Assembly: GCF_003254395.2 (NCBI RefSeq)
Contig: NC_037639.1
Coordinates: forward strand, 7,451,501-7,515,500
Reading direction: 5' to 3'
From: Apis mellifera
Lineage: Eukaryota > Arthropoda > Insecta > Hymenoptera > Apidae
DNA: 64,000 nucleotides
A program made the translations under genes and the position numbers. This document shows, one piece after another, positions 24,210-37,828 of this stretch. Position 1 is the first letter of the stretch. Each line of letters starts with the position of its first letter. A model generated the notes under the pieces. That model saw only the letters and a list, made by a program, of their open reading frames with translations. It was not told the origin of the DNA and made no database searches.

Positions 24210-27150
24210 TTGCCCGCTACGTGTCGCGGGAGCTCCATGTGAATTATTGCAAATTACCCCCCCGTTGCACGCTGTAATTGGGTTTTTCTCTCTATTCTAT
24301 TTTCCCTTCTTTTCTTCTCGCGGATTAAGCGACGAGTGTAACGAGGACTTAACGATCGTAAACAGTTTTTATCCCGAAGATAATTCTGACAGCGGTGAAT
24401 TGGGAAAAAGTGGCGCGGAGGGATGAAAGGGACCACCACCACTCACTTTTCGACTCGATTTCGAGGGGACAAGATGCGACGATCGTATAAATGTTCTTTC
24501 CCCTCCCGATTCGATCATAATATCGAGTGCCTTTTTTCAAAATTTCCAATCGAAGTTATTCAATAGAGAGAAGTTTTGACGGAAAACGAAACAACGAAAT
24601 GTTGTGTCATCGAGTTGAGTTTCGTCTTCCACGTTTTCAAGACATGGAGAAGTTGAAATTTTATCGCGCAATTGCAGAAAATTGTTGTTAAAAAAGATTT
24701 AGGAGTGGAAATTCACATTTGCCGCCCACACTCGTGTCACGTTATTGTCACGTGTCGAATGTTTTCCTCTTAAAAAAAAACTCTCCCAATACAGTAGTGC
24801 ATCTTTCCAAGGTAGGAAAAGTTTGCCTCGACGTATGAACCATTTTCGATGAAAGGAATATCGAGTTTTATCTCCTAATCCATTTTTTTACGTTTCCAAT
24901 TTTATCAATTACACTTGTATGATGATACTCTCTCTCATTTTATTGCGATAAATAATTGTTACTCCATTTCAAAGTTTCAAATTCTCTTTCCTCGAATCGT
25001 ATCAAAAGATATTAATATTCATAAAATTTAAGACGATTGTTTTGTGCGCTCTCACGAAATGATTTTAATAGATCCTCAACGAGAACTCGTCGAAAGACGA
25101 AAGTTATATTATTTATCAATATTTGGGAGGAAACGATATGAGGAAATAACCGAAAACATCGGGGCAAAAGAAATAACATTAACTTTTCTTTTCCTCGTGC
25201 GTGCAGCCTCGCCTTTATGACGACTCTTTTTTTTTTTCGTACAAGCGTTTCATCGCGTTTCCTGGAACGACGAAGGGGAGGGTTATGTGAGGCCGTTATT
25301 CACAGTTTATGAATATCGTCCAGGGTGACAAGGGATGGATGAAAATCTCATTTTTCTCAAATCGACCGAATCTAGTTCCAATCCAACATCTTATAGCACG
25401 CGGGAGTCTCGTAAATGCGTCTACATTATGACTTTTTTTTACGAGATTAGATGCTTTCACAACTTTTTTTCGCACTTTGCCTTTTATTCCAACGATATAA
25501 TTCGATAAAAGATAAATTTTGGACATCGTAGTGGAGATGATATTGGAAATCATCCCTGGATATTGGAATTTGGATGAAAGAAACTTCATCTTTCGATTAG
25601 ATTTTTTTTTTTTTTTATATTCATCCGTTTGTATATTATGGTATATTATATATATCGTAATATTTCGAAATTAATTGCAATTTTGGAGAAAATTTATTTA
25701 ATATTTCTCGCATTATTGGCGATGTAGATACATATTATTTTAAACCGTCGAATAAAACGATATTAAAATAAATTGAAAAATGGCGCAACAATAACTAAAA
25801 TTAAATATCTTGGATGGGGGGAAAAATGGAAAAAAAAAAAAAATAAAATACTCTCAAAAAAATATGAAATATAAATACAGTTTCGCTTACGCGAATTTTG
25901 TAAAACAATTGAATACATCAATACCCATATCGCAATAAAATATAACTCGTATAATTGAATAAAATTAAACCAAATAAAACCTTTGAGAGCAATTTAATCG
26001 ATTATTCGGCCAAAAGTTTCCCCTAATTCACCTTTCAAATTGGTCAATTCGTTTATTTATCTCTTCCCTCTAATATAAATCTGATTTATTTTACGCATCA
26101 TAAATTCGTATTTCACTAAATTGAATAATTATTAGATGAATCGTATCATCGTATCCTAATGCATACTTTTTCAATATCGTTCTATTTAAAAAAAAAAAGA
26201 AGAATATAGTTCTCGTTTCTTCGATTCAAAAACTCCTTTCCTTCCCTTCCGATCGCACAATAATTTTCTCGTATAATCCGCGTGGAATCGCGACAATGAA
26301 TCCTCCTCCTCTCCTTTCCTTTCCTTTTCCTTCTGCCTACAATTTTCCCCAATACTTGAAAAATAAATACAAGCTCATCTAACGCGCCCACTTGGCCACC
26401 GCACGCACTGATGGTCCCAACAAAAGAGGAGCAGCAGGGGTTCAGGCGGAGAAGGAGGAGTAGATAAAACGGTCGAAATTGTTGCCGGTTATTCATGTTG
26501 CCTTTTGAAAGAAGAAGAAAAGGGGATGATATGGCCGTCTCGGAATTGCGAGGAGGAATTGAGCTTACCCTCCCTCTGCCCCCACTCTTCCAAGTATGCG
26601 CTAATGCAGCTCGTAGCTCCAGTTTGCTACAGTTTCCGCCGTCCACCGTTTCCGGTGACAGAATGCGCGCTCCTTATCCGAAATCTATGCGAGCATTTAT
26701 GCGCCGCCCCGTGAACGGGGCGAGGAGCACTTGCGCGTTCGGGAATCTGAAAATTGCATTCCTGGGATCCGGGCCGCCTGCACGATTTTCCATCGGCCGG
26801 TTAAGTGGGACCGTGGAACACCGTGAATCTCCTGAGAGAGAGAGGAAAGGGTTAGCCTAACTCATCCCCTCCTCCTCCCACGATGAATTAGGTTGTCGAC
26901 TCTTATGACCCGAGTAAGCGCCGATGCTTTTCCCATTTCGAAACTGGGGCAAGTTCCAACGAGAGAGAGACTGTTCAAACTGTTTTGTGAATCAAAATGG
27001 AGGATGAATGGGGAATGTTAGATCGTGGGGGTGTGATCTCGATTCGACGATTATCTGCGGTTGTGGGTATTCTGCAGAGTTTGCCGTGGAGAATAATAAG
27101 GGTTGATATTATTGGTTTCTTTCAATATGGTTTTGGAATCCAATCAAAAA

Positions 27151-27170
27151 CGAGTTTAATCGAGTTTAAT
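27151..27170. repeat. 10-bp tandem duplication
   Basis: CGAGTTTAAT occurs twice in direct succession. Confidence 0.85.
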
Positions 27171-27502
27171 TCCTATTTTTCGTCAAATTCATTAATCTTT
27201 GCACTTTCGTTCATGTGTGTTTTCACAGAAGAGGAGGACGAAATCGAGATGAAAGTGCGACGATCGAAGGGGTCAGGATAGAATGCAAAGTTGGATTGCA
27301 AAATGGCAAGCCGCAGCAATGTAGGATTATTGTACGTACAAGAGATTTACCGCCTGTGGCCCTTTTGCTCAGCCAAAGGGCGGCCGAGGTCGCTATGGTA
27401 ACAGACAGGCGGAAGCCAGAGCCTACCCTTCCATTTTCCTGGATGCAAGCACCCGACGTCTCGCTCTCTTGCGTCAAGTGATTCTCTTGCACCGTTCTGC
27501 AA

Positions 27503-27557
27503 CTTCTTCTCCCCCTTCTCCTCCTTCTCTTCTTTTTTCTTTCTTTTTTTCTTTTTT
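27503..27557. repeat. 55-nt homopyrimidine tract
   Basis: Uninterrupted C/T, CTT/CTC-rich at first and T-rich at the end. Confidence 0.9.
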
Positions 27558-27588
27558 GTTCTCCTTTCGCCCCGTCTCCAACCCGTGT

Positions 27589-27610
27589 CTCGCACTCTTC
27601 TCGCACTCTT
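27589..27610. repeat. 11-bp tandem duplication
   Basis: CTCGCACTCTT occurs twice in direct succession within a CT-rich zone. Confidence 0.8.
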
Positions 27611-30600
27611 CTCTCCTCCTCTTCTCAAACTCGCGCGTCGTCACCAATCTTCCATCCCCCTCCCTTCCTCTTCGGCTCGAGCTCCATTATCAATTCTTTT
27701 TATAAGCGGAACGGTCGAGAGTTTCGAGAGGATGGGCCAAAGAGAGATTCGTCGACGTGGCGGCGATGGTGAAATTCGTCTGTCAGACGGGGAATGGCAT
27801 TGACCGATATAATACAGGGGGTTGAAATATTTGCAGATTCGCTTGAATGGTCACGTCGAGCTGGGATCGAAGTAAAAGAAATCTTTCAAATTGATGTATG
27901 GAATATTAAAACACCAATATTTTGGGAGATGGAGAAAATTTTCGAAAGCTCGGAGAGGAATTCAATAATTCATGAAATAAACATTTCGTAGCTTCTTACA
28001 TTCTCTTCCCCGAATCTTAAACTTATCCCTCATTAGTCTGATCGAGGAAACAGAGTTTTAAAAATTGCATTGCCGATAATTCGAAAAATTTGAATCAAAG
28101 TTCATCTCGCGCGTGAAGTCTGTTCTCGATTCTTTCCCAAGAAGGTGAAGGCGTTCACGCCGTCAATCAGCTGGAATTAGCACTCTCTGGATCAAGGGAA
28201 GGAGGCCCCGTCACAACGGGGGCCTTGTTTCTCGCGAGAGGAGATCAAAGTGGCGTGGTGGCGGGCTCGTGGGCGAGGGTCGGCTCGGATTCGAAATCGC
28301 GGAGAGTGGCTACTTCGTGTCTGCTCGAGACTTGAAGAGGGCGTCGCGAGAAGGGAGGGAAAGGGGCTGCTAAGGATGAGAACGAACGATCCGTCCACTC
28401 GACCGTACTCCTCCTGGGAACCTTCTCAATCCTTCGCTTCCACTCGAGCGTACCGGGAATCAAATTGCGATCCTTCGCGACCAACACGCGAACTTGGTCG
28501 TGGAAAAGAGAAAAAAACGGATATTCGAATCTCCTCGTCGTTTCTCCTCGCGATTTTATACGCCTGGTCGAGGCGTTTCGCGGTCGAAAAACACTTCGGG
28601 TATTCGCGAAAAATTTACAATAATCACTCGGCAAGACGCACAACGAATATTCAACAGCGCATCAACAGGTGGTCATCCGCCGGTTTTTTTTCTCCTCCCC
28701 CCTCCTTCCCTTTCTCCTCACGCGTCTCACGGTATCCTACGGATTTGAGCAGATTCTGGAAATCTTGCAACGAGTTCGATCGCGCGAGATCCGTGCTCGG
28801 TTCAGATATTTTTATACAGGGATGGTTTTTTTCGCTCCATCTATATGCACGAATGATAATTTTAACAGGATGAAATTAAACAAGCAGTTTGGGGAAATTT
28901 ATATTTTTAACGAGAGAAGAGAAAGAATGGAAAATTGAAAAATGCATTACTTGTATTGAAAATGGAATTTATCTGTTGATTCGTAAATTTTTCAAAGTGT
29001 TTTAAACATTTATGATCATTCCTTCTCTCACAATGGGATCCAGATTGTCGAAGCGGAGGTTAAATATCTCCACTTCTCGTGAAAAATAATTCTGTCAATC
29101 CTGCCGACAAGCAGCAGCCTATTCCCTCCTCACAAAGGACTTCTCTATCCCCCTCCTCGAAACGGGGGATGAAACTCATAAACTGGGAGAAAGAATTCCC
29201 GTCGTTCCGCGACCCCACACGGTTCAGAGATACACGCGAAACGTTTGATCCCGAACGGCCGATCGCATCGGTGTGTCCCGCGGAGAAAAAATATTGAAGC
29301 GAGGATGCGAGAAAGCGCTGAGTCAGGATCACGCGGCTATCGAGTTATTTCAGCGGCGAGATAAGCGTTATCCGAGCCGGCCATCCCCTGCGGCTATGAA
29401 TATTAACGAATTCCGGCGTACCGGGACGGACAAGACTTGAAAGGGATCGGCTGGACTACGGTTGGTGTGTGCGTGACAATCCGGGAATGAAATTAATTTT
29501 CCACCCCCCAAGACGTATTGCTGTAATGCTTCATCCCCGGGGATAAATTATTTATCGGAAGTCGCGCGAATAAAGTCGAAGAGAAATAAGAGGGAAATCT
29601 CCTCTTTTCCTTTCTTTCTTTCTTTTTTTCTTTTAAATTTTTCTTGTTAATAAAACGAAGATTGCTAAATTCTCGACTACGCTTCCGTTGTCTTAAGGGA
29701 TTAAGTAATTTTCTCTCCTTTTAATCGGATGAGATTTCTTGCCGCATCTCGATTGATTTTTAACCAATGTATTAAATAATATTTTGGAAAATCGAATTCA
29801 AAGTTTATCGATGATTTAAAAAATAATCGTTCTCTCAAAGTGTATAAACTTACATTTCTGAGAAACGCGTCCTCTGTCCCAAAAGAGTTTCCCTCCAATT
29901 CTTTCGATATTTAATCGTACGAACAATTTTCCCATCGAGTTTTTTTCGTAAATCGTATTCGAGATTCGTCAAGCCCAAGAAGTTTGCCGGCAAATCGGAT
30001 CGAGGGGAGAGGGGAAAATGGAACTAGGAGGTACGTGGAGGGAGAGAGAGAGAGAGACAGGAGGAGCGGGTCTCTCCTCGTAGCAGCTCGTTCCGCGCTC
30101 TGTGTCGGGCAGCGGCCAATTATTCCGCCGCTAATTGAGTTACGTCGCGGCCTAAATGCCCGATGAATATTCATATCCTTGCCCGTGCTATCCCTGCGCG
30201 CATTCCACCCCCTCCCCCATGCACCCCTCCCGCCACTTTCGCCTGGTCGCAGCCCACGGCAAGAAAAAGTTGTCGCGAGTTAAAAATGTAATGAAATTAG
30301 AAAATTACGTCTGCTCATCATTCCGAGCGAACGCTACGAATTTCCGTTTTCGTTTCTTTCCACCCCTTTTCGCGCTCTAACTTCGTTTCGCCCGCCCTCC
30401 TCGTTTTCCTTCGAAGGAAAGAGAGCAGAATTTTTCTTCCAAATTCTTCTTCCACATCTTTGCACGCGATTTTTTTTTTACAAAAAGAAATGTATACACT
30501 GCGTGAAACAATTTAATTGTTTCGCTTATCCTTTTCCTGATGGAAATATACATATTTTTTTGAACAAATTTAAACGAATTTGTAAGAATTTATACATAAA

Positions 30601-30942
30601 ATTAAAGGAAATAGAATTACCAGTTTTTCTTCAATCAATTCGATACTTGCCTCGAGCCTAAATAGTAACAATATCGTTTCAAGATTTTATTCGAATATGA
30701 TCCATCCTCGCGTACATTCAATAAACGCACACCAAAGTTCCGCGAAACAACACATTTAAACATCTCTCCATCAAACTCGCGTCTCGAGCGAGCCGAGAAT
30801 CTGCAGACGATATCTTTCACCAACTCTCCAACTACCCGCCAACCTCCAATCTTATAAGCGTCGTCATCCAATCTTCCGCGTCTCCCACAAGCCACCCTTT
30901 CATAGTTTCAACCAATCCTCCCAAGAATAAGTTTCGCCCTCG

Positions 30943-30993
30943 CTTTCTTTCTTCCTTCCTTCCTTCCTTTCTTTCTTCCTTTCTTTCTTTCCC
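30943..30993. repeat. (TTCC/TTTC)n within a 51-nt pyrimidine tract
   Basis: Tetranucleotide TTCC units flanked by TTTC units, with no purine interruption. Confidence 0.9.
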
Positions 30994-31902
30994 GTGCCCG
31001 ATGCTTAATTACACGTCCAGCGAGGAGGAGCGAGAGAATATTTCGCGAAATTATTATAAAACGGAGGGGACGATTATGCATGCGGTGCCCATAATTTGGT
31101 CGTTAAGAGCGTCGAAGCTCGGTCGTTATCGCGGTTGGGGAAGGGGAAACGGATCAGCCAGATTTTCTTCTTCTTCTTCCTCTCTCTCCTTTCATTTTTT
31201 TTCGCCCCTCTTCCCTTTTTCTTACCACCCTCTCCCGCCTGCAGCGGACGGACGAGGTGACTTAGAGGGATTGCAATTTGCATAATGCAATTCAACGGGA
31301 TCCCGTTTCAAGGAAAAGTCAAGAAGAACAGGGCAATTACAATGAAACTCCATGGGACGGCGGTGGCTTTCACGGTCTTGCTACCGACCACCTAGACGAT
31401 GTCGACTTTATAAATATTCAGCCGGTCATTAAGGCGAGCACGGTGGAAGACAGGAGGGGGAGGAGGCGGTGGTGGTTGGTCTGGAGGCGGTCAGGGATAC
31501 CTGAAGAAGGAGAGTGGAAGAAAAGAAGTGGGAAACGCGGTGTATAAAAGCGGTGTGCAAGCTCGACGGTGTCGGGGGTGGGTGGGGTGGGCGTTATTAC
31601 GCGCTCTCGCGGTTTTCTTGTAATTCGATTCAAAATGTCGGGCCCGATAATAGCCTCTATATTGCTCCCAGTATTGCGGTGTGCTTGGAAAATACACGTG
31701 CGTTATTATATGGGTCGCTTTTTAAATTGTACAAACGGTGATGAGAGTCGGGAGATTATATTAGTTTCGCGATATTTTTTATTAATTTTTGCCCCAGTCG
31801 TATATTTGTTTCCTTTCCTTCTTTGGAAAGATAAAGGAGGAAAGGAGGAAAATTAAATTTATGCTTAATGACGAGGTTAAGAATATTTCTCGAATTAAAT
31901 GG

Positions 31903-31924
31903 AATATATATATATATATATATA
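31903..31924. repeat. (TA)n microsatellite
   Basis: About eleven AT/TA units. Confidence 0.9.
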
Positions 31925-34900
31925 TTTTTTATAAACGTACGACTATTAAAATTTTATTCATACATTTTGAAGAAGTCAAACTCCAAACTAATTGTGTTAT
32001 AAATGTAATATTCAATATTCGATTCTTGTTAATGGAATCGGCGGAGAAAGTTTAATTAAATTTTTAATTCGCTGATAACAACCTCGGGACTTGCCGTTAA
32101 GGGGGGTAACCGAGAAAGACAAAGGAGTTTTAATTAAGGAAAAAATTCCGTGTAATTAACACATAACCGTATCTTTCCGTTCCTCCTTAACTTTTCAACG
32201 CTTGTGGCCTCCAACCCTTCCTTCTCAACCCTTCCTATCGTCCCAGAAATCATCTTCCAACAAATTTCTTCCACCGTCCCAATGTCTACTGTCCAATTCG
32301 ATCGTAGTGCGATTCGCGTCCCCTCCCAAAAAAAAAAAGAAAGAAAAAAGAAAACGTATTCTCGAGAAAATGGCCACCCGTATCGGGCGTCGAAAATCTT
32401 CCGTGGAAAGTCCACGGAGGCGAGGAAATCCCGCCAGTAAATCGAAAACAGGGGCGCGAGAGGAGGGAGGGAGAAGATCGACGAGAGACGGAGGATCGAA
32501 GGACCGGCACACGGGGTGGGTGATTGTCTTCGCCTTGGAAAGAGAAAAGCGGATTAAGGCGGTTGGTTAAAGAGCAGTTACCATATAGTTGAGCAACGAA
32601 GCAACGAGCTAAGGCGAGAGGAGAGAGAGAGAGAGAGGGAGTAGGGGAGGAGAAGTGGAAAAGGAGATGGTTTCTTGAATCGTGGAAGCTACGTGAAGTT
32701 ACTCTCACTCTCCCTGGCTACGTCCATAACTAGCTTCAGCTCCAAGGAAGGTAGAGCTCTCCTCGAATAGGTATATGGCTGCCGCCTTCGTTCCCGCTAC
32801 CACGGTTACTGCAATAGTAGAAACTGTCGAGTTAAGTAACTGCCGGTACTTACAGTAACTTCGCGCGCAATGAAACCGCCTACATAAATACACCTAATAC
32901 ACTTGCCTCCTTTCTCTTGCTCGACCCACCCTCCGCCACCCACCCTTCTGTTACCTATCCAGCCGTGTTCGTTCGTAACGTGCATGATATCCACCCCCAC
33001 GTTGCGGTAAATTCCTTCCTTGCTGGTGGAGCTCATTTCTTCTATACGGTATTCACGATATTTGTCGATTTCATCTTTCGTGCGTTTCTTCTTTTAAACG
33101 TGCGAAATTATCGAACGATAGGTCGAGAATTCTAGAAGAGATGGAGATTCGAACGTGTTAATCATCGTTGAATTTACTTTCTTCAATTAAAGGGGAATTG
33201 AACGCGAAGAAAAATTGTAGAACTGGCATATAAATCACCGGGGGTTTATAATTTTAGTTCGAGGTTTAATAAGATAGCAGGCTCAAGATTAAAACTTTTA
33301 AGAACTCCAATGTAAAGAATTCGAGCTTGGCGTGATTCGAGGATTGTACGGAAGTTAACCATGTTCGAATGTTTCTCTATTAATTCAGGGCTCGACGTTC
33401 CGCTGATTCTTGGGCCGAATGTTCTGTTCAAAAGTTTCGGTAATTCCCATTCTAAAACTAATCTTCTAACTCCGAAAGAAGTGCTATAGGTACAAATAGC
33501 GATGCGAGAACACCAATAAGGATTGGGAGGAAAGGAGAGGATAGTTTCTTTTGTCTTGGAATTAAAGTCGTGTGCAATATCTTCACATTTTGTAGAAAGA
33601 AAAGTAGGAAATTTCACAGTTCAACTCTGTTTGAATTTCATCGTTTGTTGCACGAATTATAATCCTTACGTTATTATAAATCCGGAATTTAATTTTATTT
33701 CGATGAATTTATAATTTATATTTATAATTTTTTTTTTTTATTTGTCAAGATGGTGATGATATCCAATTGGAACGGGATTTTTTGTTTTAATAATGGCCGC
33801 ATCAAACTGCGCGATGGGTACTCGAAGATTAAAAAGTGTCTACAAAACTATCCCCTTCGCGCGAAGATTCTCTCCATTCACATTTAGTGAACTTAAAGTA
33901 AAATTCCTTTTCTTAGCCTATAATTTTTCCTGTCGCTTCAGACCTCGTTATCTCTGACAAAGACTCCATTCGACTAAAGGTGATAAAAAATCTCATTATC
34001 TCAGCGTAAAGATTACTCTGCAGATTTATTATGACGTTATCCTTCTATCGTACCACGCTGTACTTGTCGTTCATTTTCCTCGCTGTAACGCAGGAAACAT
34101 CCGCCGTCGTCTCCTTCGTTTAAACTGATCAAATTAAAATTCTATCGATCATAAATTTATTACAGGTTACGATTAAATTATCTTTTATTCTCTCGTGTAA
34201 AAACACATCAATTCGAAACAATTCTCCTTTCGACGATGTTAATAAAGATGTATTCAAACGTTTGCATTCTTTCTATAATTTTATGCAAAAAAAAAAAAAA
34301 GAAAACAATTTTATCGATACAAATTTCCAATGCTCTTGATTTTCCATCGAAATCATTATATCGATCTCATTTCTTTTCTCGAACAACGACTCTGAAAAGA
34401 TAACTCGGGACAAAGTAGAACAATCCATAAACCATCTTAAAACGATGACACAGTCGTTAAACTTTCCACCTTCACTTTGACGGACATTATCCCATCCATC
34501 CTCTGCAGTATCCGAGCTCGACCCCCGTCGACTCCAAATAAAGTACCTCTTTAACCTCACCCATTACTTTCTACTCGCTTTGCGGTTCCCTCCTCCCCCT
34601 CCCTCTTCCTTCGCAATCGGGGACGTAAATTATCCCCCTTCGGAGGATATGACTTCTTCGCGTAAAATAATAAAAGGATCAACCGATGGATAATCCATAA
34701 ATCCTTTACAGATTATCTCCTCGTATTAACACCCGAGGCAAGATTTAGAATTAACGCTCGCCTCCCTTCTCTCCTTTCTTTCCCTGTATCGGCTTCCTTC
34801 TGAGGAAAGGAAATTCTTCGTTGCTCCGTAATTCCATCGTCGAAGAAATCGGGCGAGAATCATCTTTGATCGCGTCGTTTATCATCGCCTTGGAACGATT

Positions 34901-35102
34901 CGCGTCCACAGATCGCGTTAACAGATTCAGATTCAACGATTTACCAGCGATTTCACCAGCTCCACCATGGATTCTCATCCATCTCGGCCGGCCTTACACA
35001 GCGGAGAGGAGGAGGGTTCTTTTTCCGCGGCGTGGAGAGCGCGTGACAAACAAATGCACCGCGTCAGCCCTGCGTGACACTCTTCCGTGGTTGGGTTGCC
35101 TC

Positions 35103-35137
35103 GAAAAAGGGGAAGAGAGAGAGAGAGGGAGAGAGAG
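35103..35137. repeat. (GA)n purine tract
   Basis: An uninterrupted A/G run with GA dinucleotides and a single GGGA break. Confidence 0.88.
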
Positions 35138-36015
35138 CAAGGCAGGAGAGGATGGTTAAGGAGGAGAGGCAAGCCAGGTCAGACGACGAGGGAGGGGGAT
35201 GAGAAGCGGAGGATCGTAGTAGAAGCCGTGCTCAAGTAGACAAGAGACACGTCATCCGCCATCCTTCTACTCAGCCTTTTATAGATTATTCACGTACAAT
35301 GGTCGAGTGACAAGCGAGGAGGACCACGACGCTCGATGGATCCGCGCCCCTTTACTCTTTTCCTTTTTTTCTCTTTTTTTTTTTTATTCTACCCACTAAA
35401 ATCACGATTTTCTCTTTTTTGTCTCGCGATGTAGAATAGCTAGCGATCCAAAGTGACGTGTCGGGTGAAACAATGAAAAAGATCGATTCACTTCTTCTTC
35501 TTCTTCGTCGATGGTGTTTCAACAGTTTGATACAATTAATAGTGAAATTGATGAATGAATGGAAAAGACAACTTCGTTCCTTGAGAATTTTTCATTCATC
35601 TCGATAAGACCAAACAGACTGCACCCCATTCATGGACATTTTGAGTTCTTACATCTCCTCAACCTATCAACAAAAAGAAAAATCAGCTTCAATACGGTTC
35701 CCTCTTGACTTAGAAAACAAAAAGAAAAACCTTTAATTCCTCCTCGTGTTTTTTACACGAGAAAAATCAAACTCTCGATTATACAATCTTCTCTCTTCCC
35801 GTTATAAAATTATTGTCTCGCGCCTGTAATTGTCTCTCTCACTTGACGAGAGATACCAATACGTCGAAACGCATCCCGTCACGGATATATCGTCACTTTG
35901 CAGAGAATCGTGAGCGAGGATGCGACGCGATATCAAATTACGAGGATCGATCAATGTATCGATGATTTCCGTTGCATCATCGTAAACACGAAGTCCGCGG
36001 AATGAGCACGCATAC

Positions 36016-36039
36016 GGGGAGGGGAGGGGAAGAGAAGGG
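36016..36039 (+). other. Canonical G-quadruplex motif
   Basis: G4-A-G4-A-G4, then a seven-base loop and G3, on the sense strand. Confidence 0.72.
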
Positions 36040-37331
36040 AATACATGTAAATGCGTGTGGCCGGCAAGTGGTGGCGGTCGATGTTTTTTTTTTCTTTTTC
36101 TCTCTCTCTCTCTCAGTATCGTCGGTGTTTGGTGTTTTAATGTTGATTGGACGACTGCCGATTCAGCCTGCGTTCGTTTGCCACGATTGTTGTTTCCGCG
36201 GCCGAGAATTTTCAAAATTCTGCGCCGCGTATATGTACACGTGGCCGGGGAAAACACGTAGGTGGATAAATCGTCAGCGAAATTGCGAACGTGGATAGGT
36301 TTATTCCCATTTCGAGGGGCGGGGGTAATACGGTCCTCGAAAGGTCCCGAGGTCCTCTTCCCGGGGATAATGGGGGATCATACTGATAATGGAACGGGGG
36401 ACGTTGCCGAGATACTTTATTTCATTGTAATTTTGATTATACGATATATATATGTATGTATTCGCCTATCGTCCGTTCAATTTTCAATTTTCCCTTGGAT
36501 CCGTGAAATAGTAAATAATTATAAGCAGAATTTAAACGATATTTAAATATATTTAATCGTTTTGTTATTACTTCGTTATGATTGGTATACGAATGTTAAA
36601 TAATTTATTAACGTATTTAATACGCGAATAATATAATGAACCGTTATTTGCGTCAAATAGGATATATATATATGTATTTCGCTGACAAAATATAATCAAT
36701 TTTGACAATTACATACTTATTCCGAGTATCCCATGCTTTAAAATAGCCCGTTTTATCACAGGAGATATTGTAATCCGCGATCCGTTTAATTTTACACCAA
36801 GAATTTATCTAACGTTTCTAAATAAATCAAATTAATAATTTGCGCGCGCACACATCGTCGCATCTAGCGAAACAAAACCGGTACGAATTGAAATCATCAA
36901 TCTCAACTGAATTTATTAATATTATTACACCGATATACTGATCCCCGGCCAACTATTTAATAATTTTTCACGCGATTTATTATAATCATAATGGAAAGAT
37001 ATACAATTCTCACGCCAATCATAACATTTCTACTCCCCTATTTTATTCCTTCAGGCATCTTTAACCTATAAATTTCATCTTTTCGCCGATCTACTTTATG
37101 CGTGTACGACTGGTGGCATAATAAATCGGTGAAAATTTAGAATACCTACCACTGCTCCTCTGATAAATCGTTTTAACGAGGTCTGCTCTTGACTAGTGCA
37201 AATTTCACTACACGTACACGTGCGTATACACACTTTATTGCCGCTAATAGATTTATTGCTCGATAGGGGGACAGGTATACGGGCACACGTATTGTTATTA
37301 TAAGGAGGGATCTATAGTAGCTATGAAGCTG

Positions 37332-37562
37332 TCATGTTGCAACTGAATGGTGAAGATATATATATATATATATATATATATATGGATGCGGTACAAGTCT
37401 AAGTAAACGTTTGAATATGGAAGCCAATTCGGCTACATTGGTACACACATGGAAATTTTGATGGAGCAACGTTTGCTTAAATAATCTCTTTAGTACGTCA
37501 ACAGATTTTACCGGTTTATTTGGATTCGGAATGGAAATCATCCCTTGGATAACGAATGACAT
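37332..37562 (-). CDS. Possible small antisense ORF ending in a (TA)n microsatellite
   Basis: A 76-codon minus-strand frame starts with ATG at 37562. The first 60 or so residues look fairly protein-like, with a basic amphipathic stretch (KSVDVLKRLFKQTLLHQ, then ELASIFKRLLRLVPHPY). The tail is simply the translated (TA)n repeat (Tyr-Ile alternation) and a few residues to the stop. I recognise no domain. It could be a fragment of a degraded gene or chance; the repeat-derived end argues against an intact functional protein. Confidence 0.18.
   Translation of the reverse strand: MSFVIQGMISIPNPNKPVKSVDVLKRLFKQTLLHQNFHVCTNVAELASIFKRLLRLVPHPYIYIYIYIYLHHSVAT
37356..37382. repeat. (TA)n microsatellite
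   Basis: About 13 TA units. It forms the 3' end of the possible minus-strand small ORF. Confidence 0.9.
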
Positions 37563-37807
37563 TTTCGTTCAATGAGAAATTACATATTCCAATTATCCGA
37601 TACAGCTTTACATATGTACTTATCCGCGTACATAAAATTTTCTATTCAAATCTTCTGTTCGATCGTAGCATAATGCTCTGACGTAAATCTGAAACACTGT
37701 GTCTTAATTGAACGAAATGCGATCTCTGTTCTTTTTTTCTTTCCTTTCTCCAGAATTACATTTCGCAATTAATATACGAACGAAGAAATCTTCATTTTAG
37801 TGTACTT

Positions 37808-37828
37808 TATATATATATATATATATAA
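37808..37828. repeat. (TA)n microsatellite
   Basis: About ten TA units, 430 bp after the previous (TA)n. Confidence 0.9.

Larger units (their letters stand above)
24210..30942. other. Intronic stretch, no gene recognised
   Basis: Strongly AT-rich at 24880-26250; mixed at 26300-27480; a pyrimidine-rich zone at 27480-27680 including a 55-nt C/T tract; a CpG-rich zone at 28200-28830 with few stops on either strand (the longest open frame in the window, 207 codons, lies here); then mixed sequence with a patch at 29300-29560 and AT-rich DNA at 30470-30640. Confidence 0.6.
30994..37331. other. Intronic stretch, no gene recognised
   Basis: Holds (TA)n at 31903-31924, a GA-rich purine run at 35103-35137, (CTT)n at about 35491-35507, and a G-quadruplex motif at 36016-36039. 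AT-rich at 31850-32060, 33620-33760, 34130-34330 and 36390-36990. A 123-codon minus-strand open frame (33617-33246) has mixed composition but no recognisable domain. Confidence 0.6.

Noticed and set aside
28250..28873. 207-codon + strand open frame
   Set aside because: Longest frame in the window, but it lies in CpG-dense, stop-poor DNA with an overlapping antisense frame, is rich in Arg/Ser from composition, and shows no domain or splice-bounded segment.
33246..33617. 123-codon minus-strand open frame
   Set aside because: Composition is moderately protein-like, but there is no recognisable motif, no neighbouring coding signal and nothing to distinguish it from chance.
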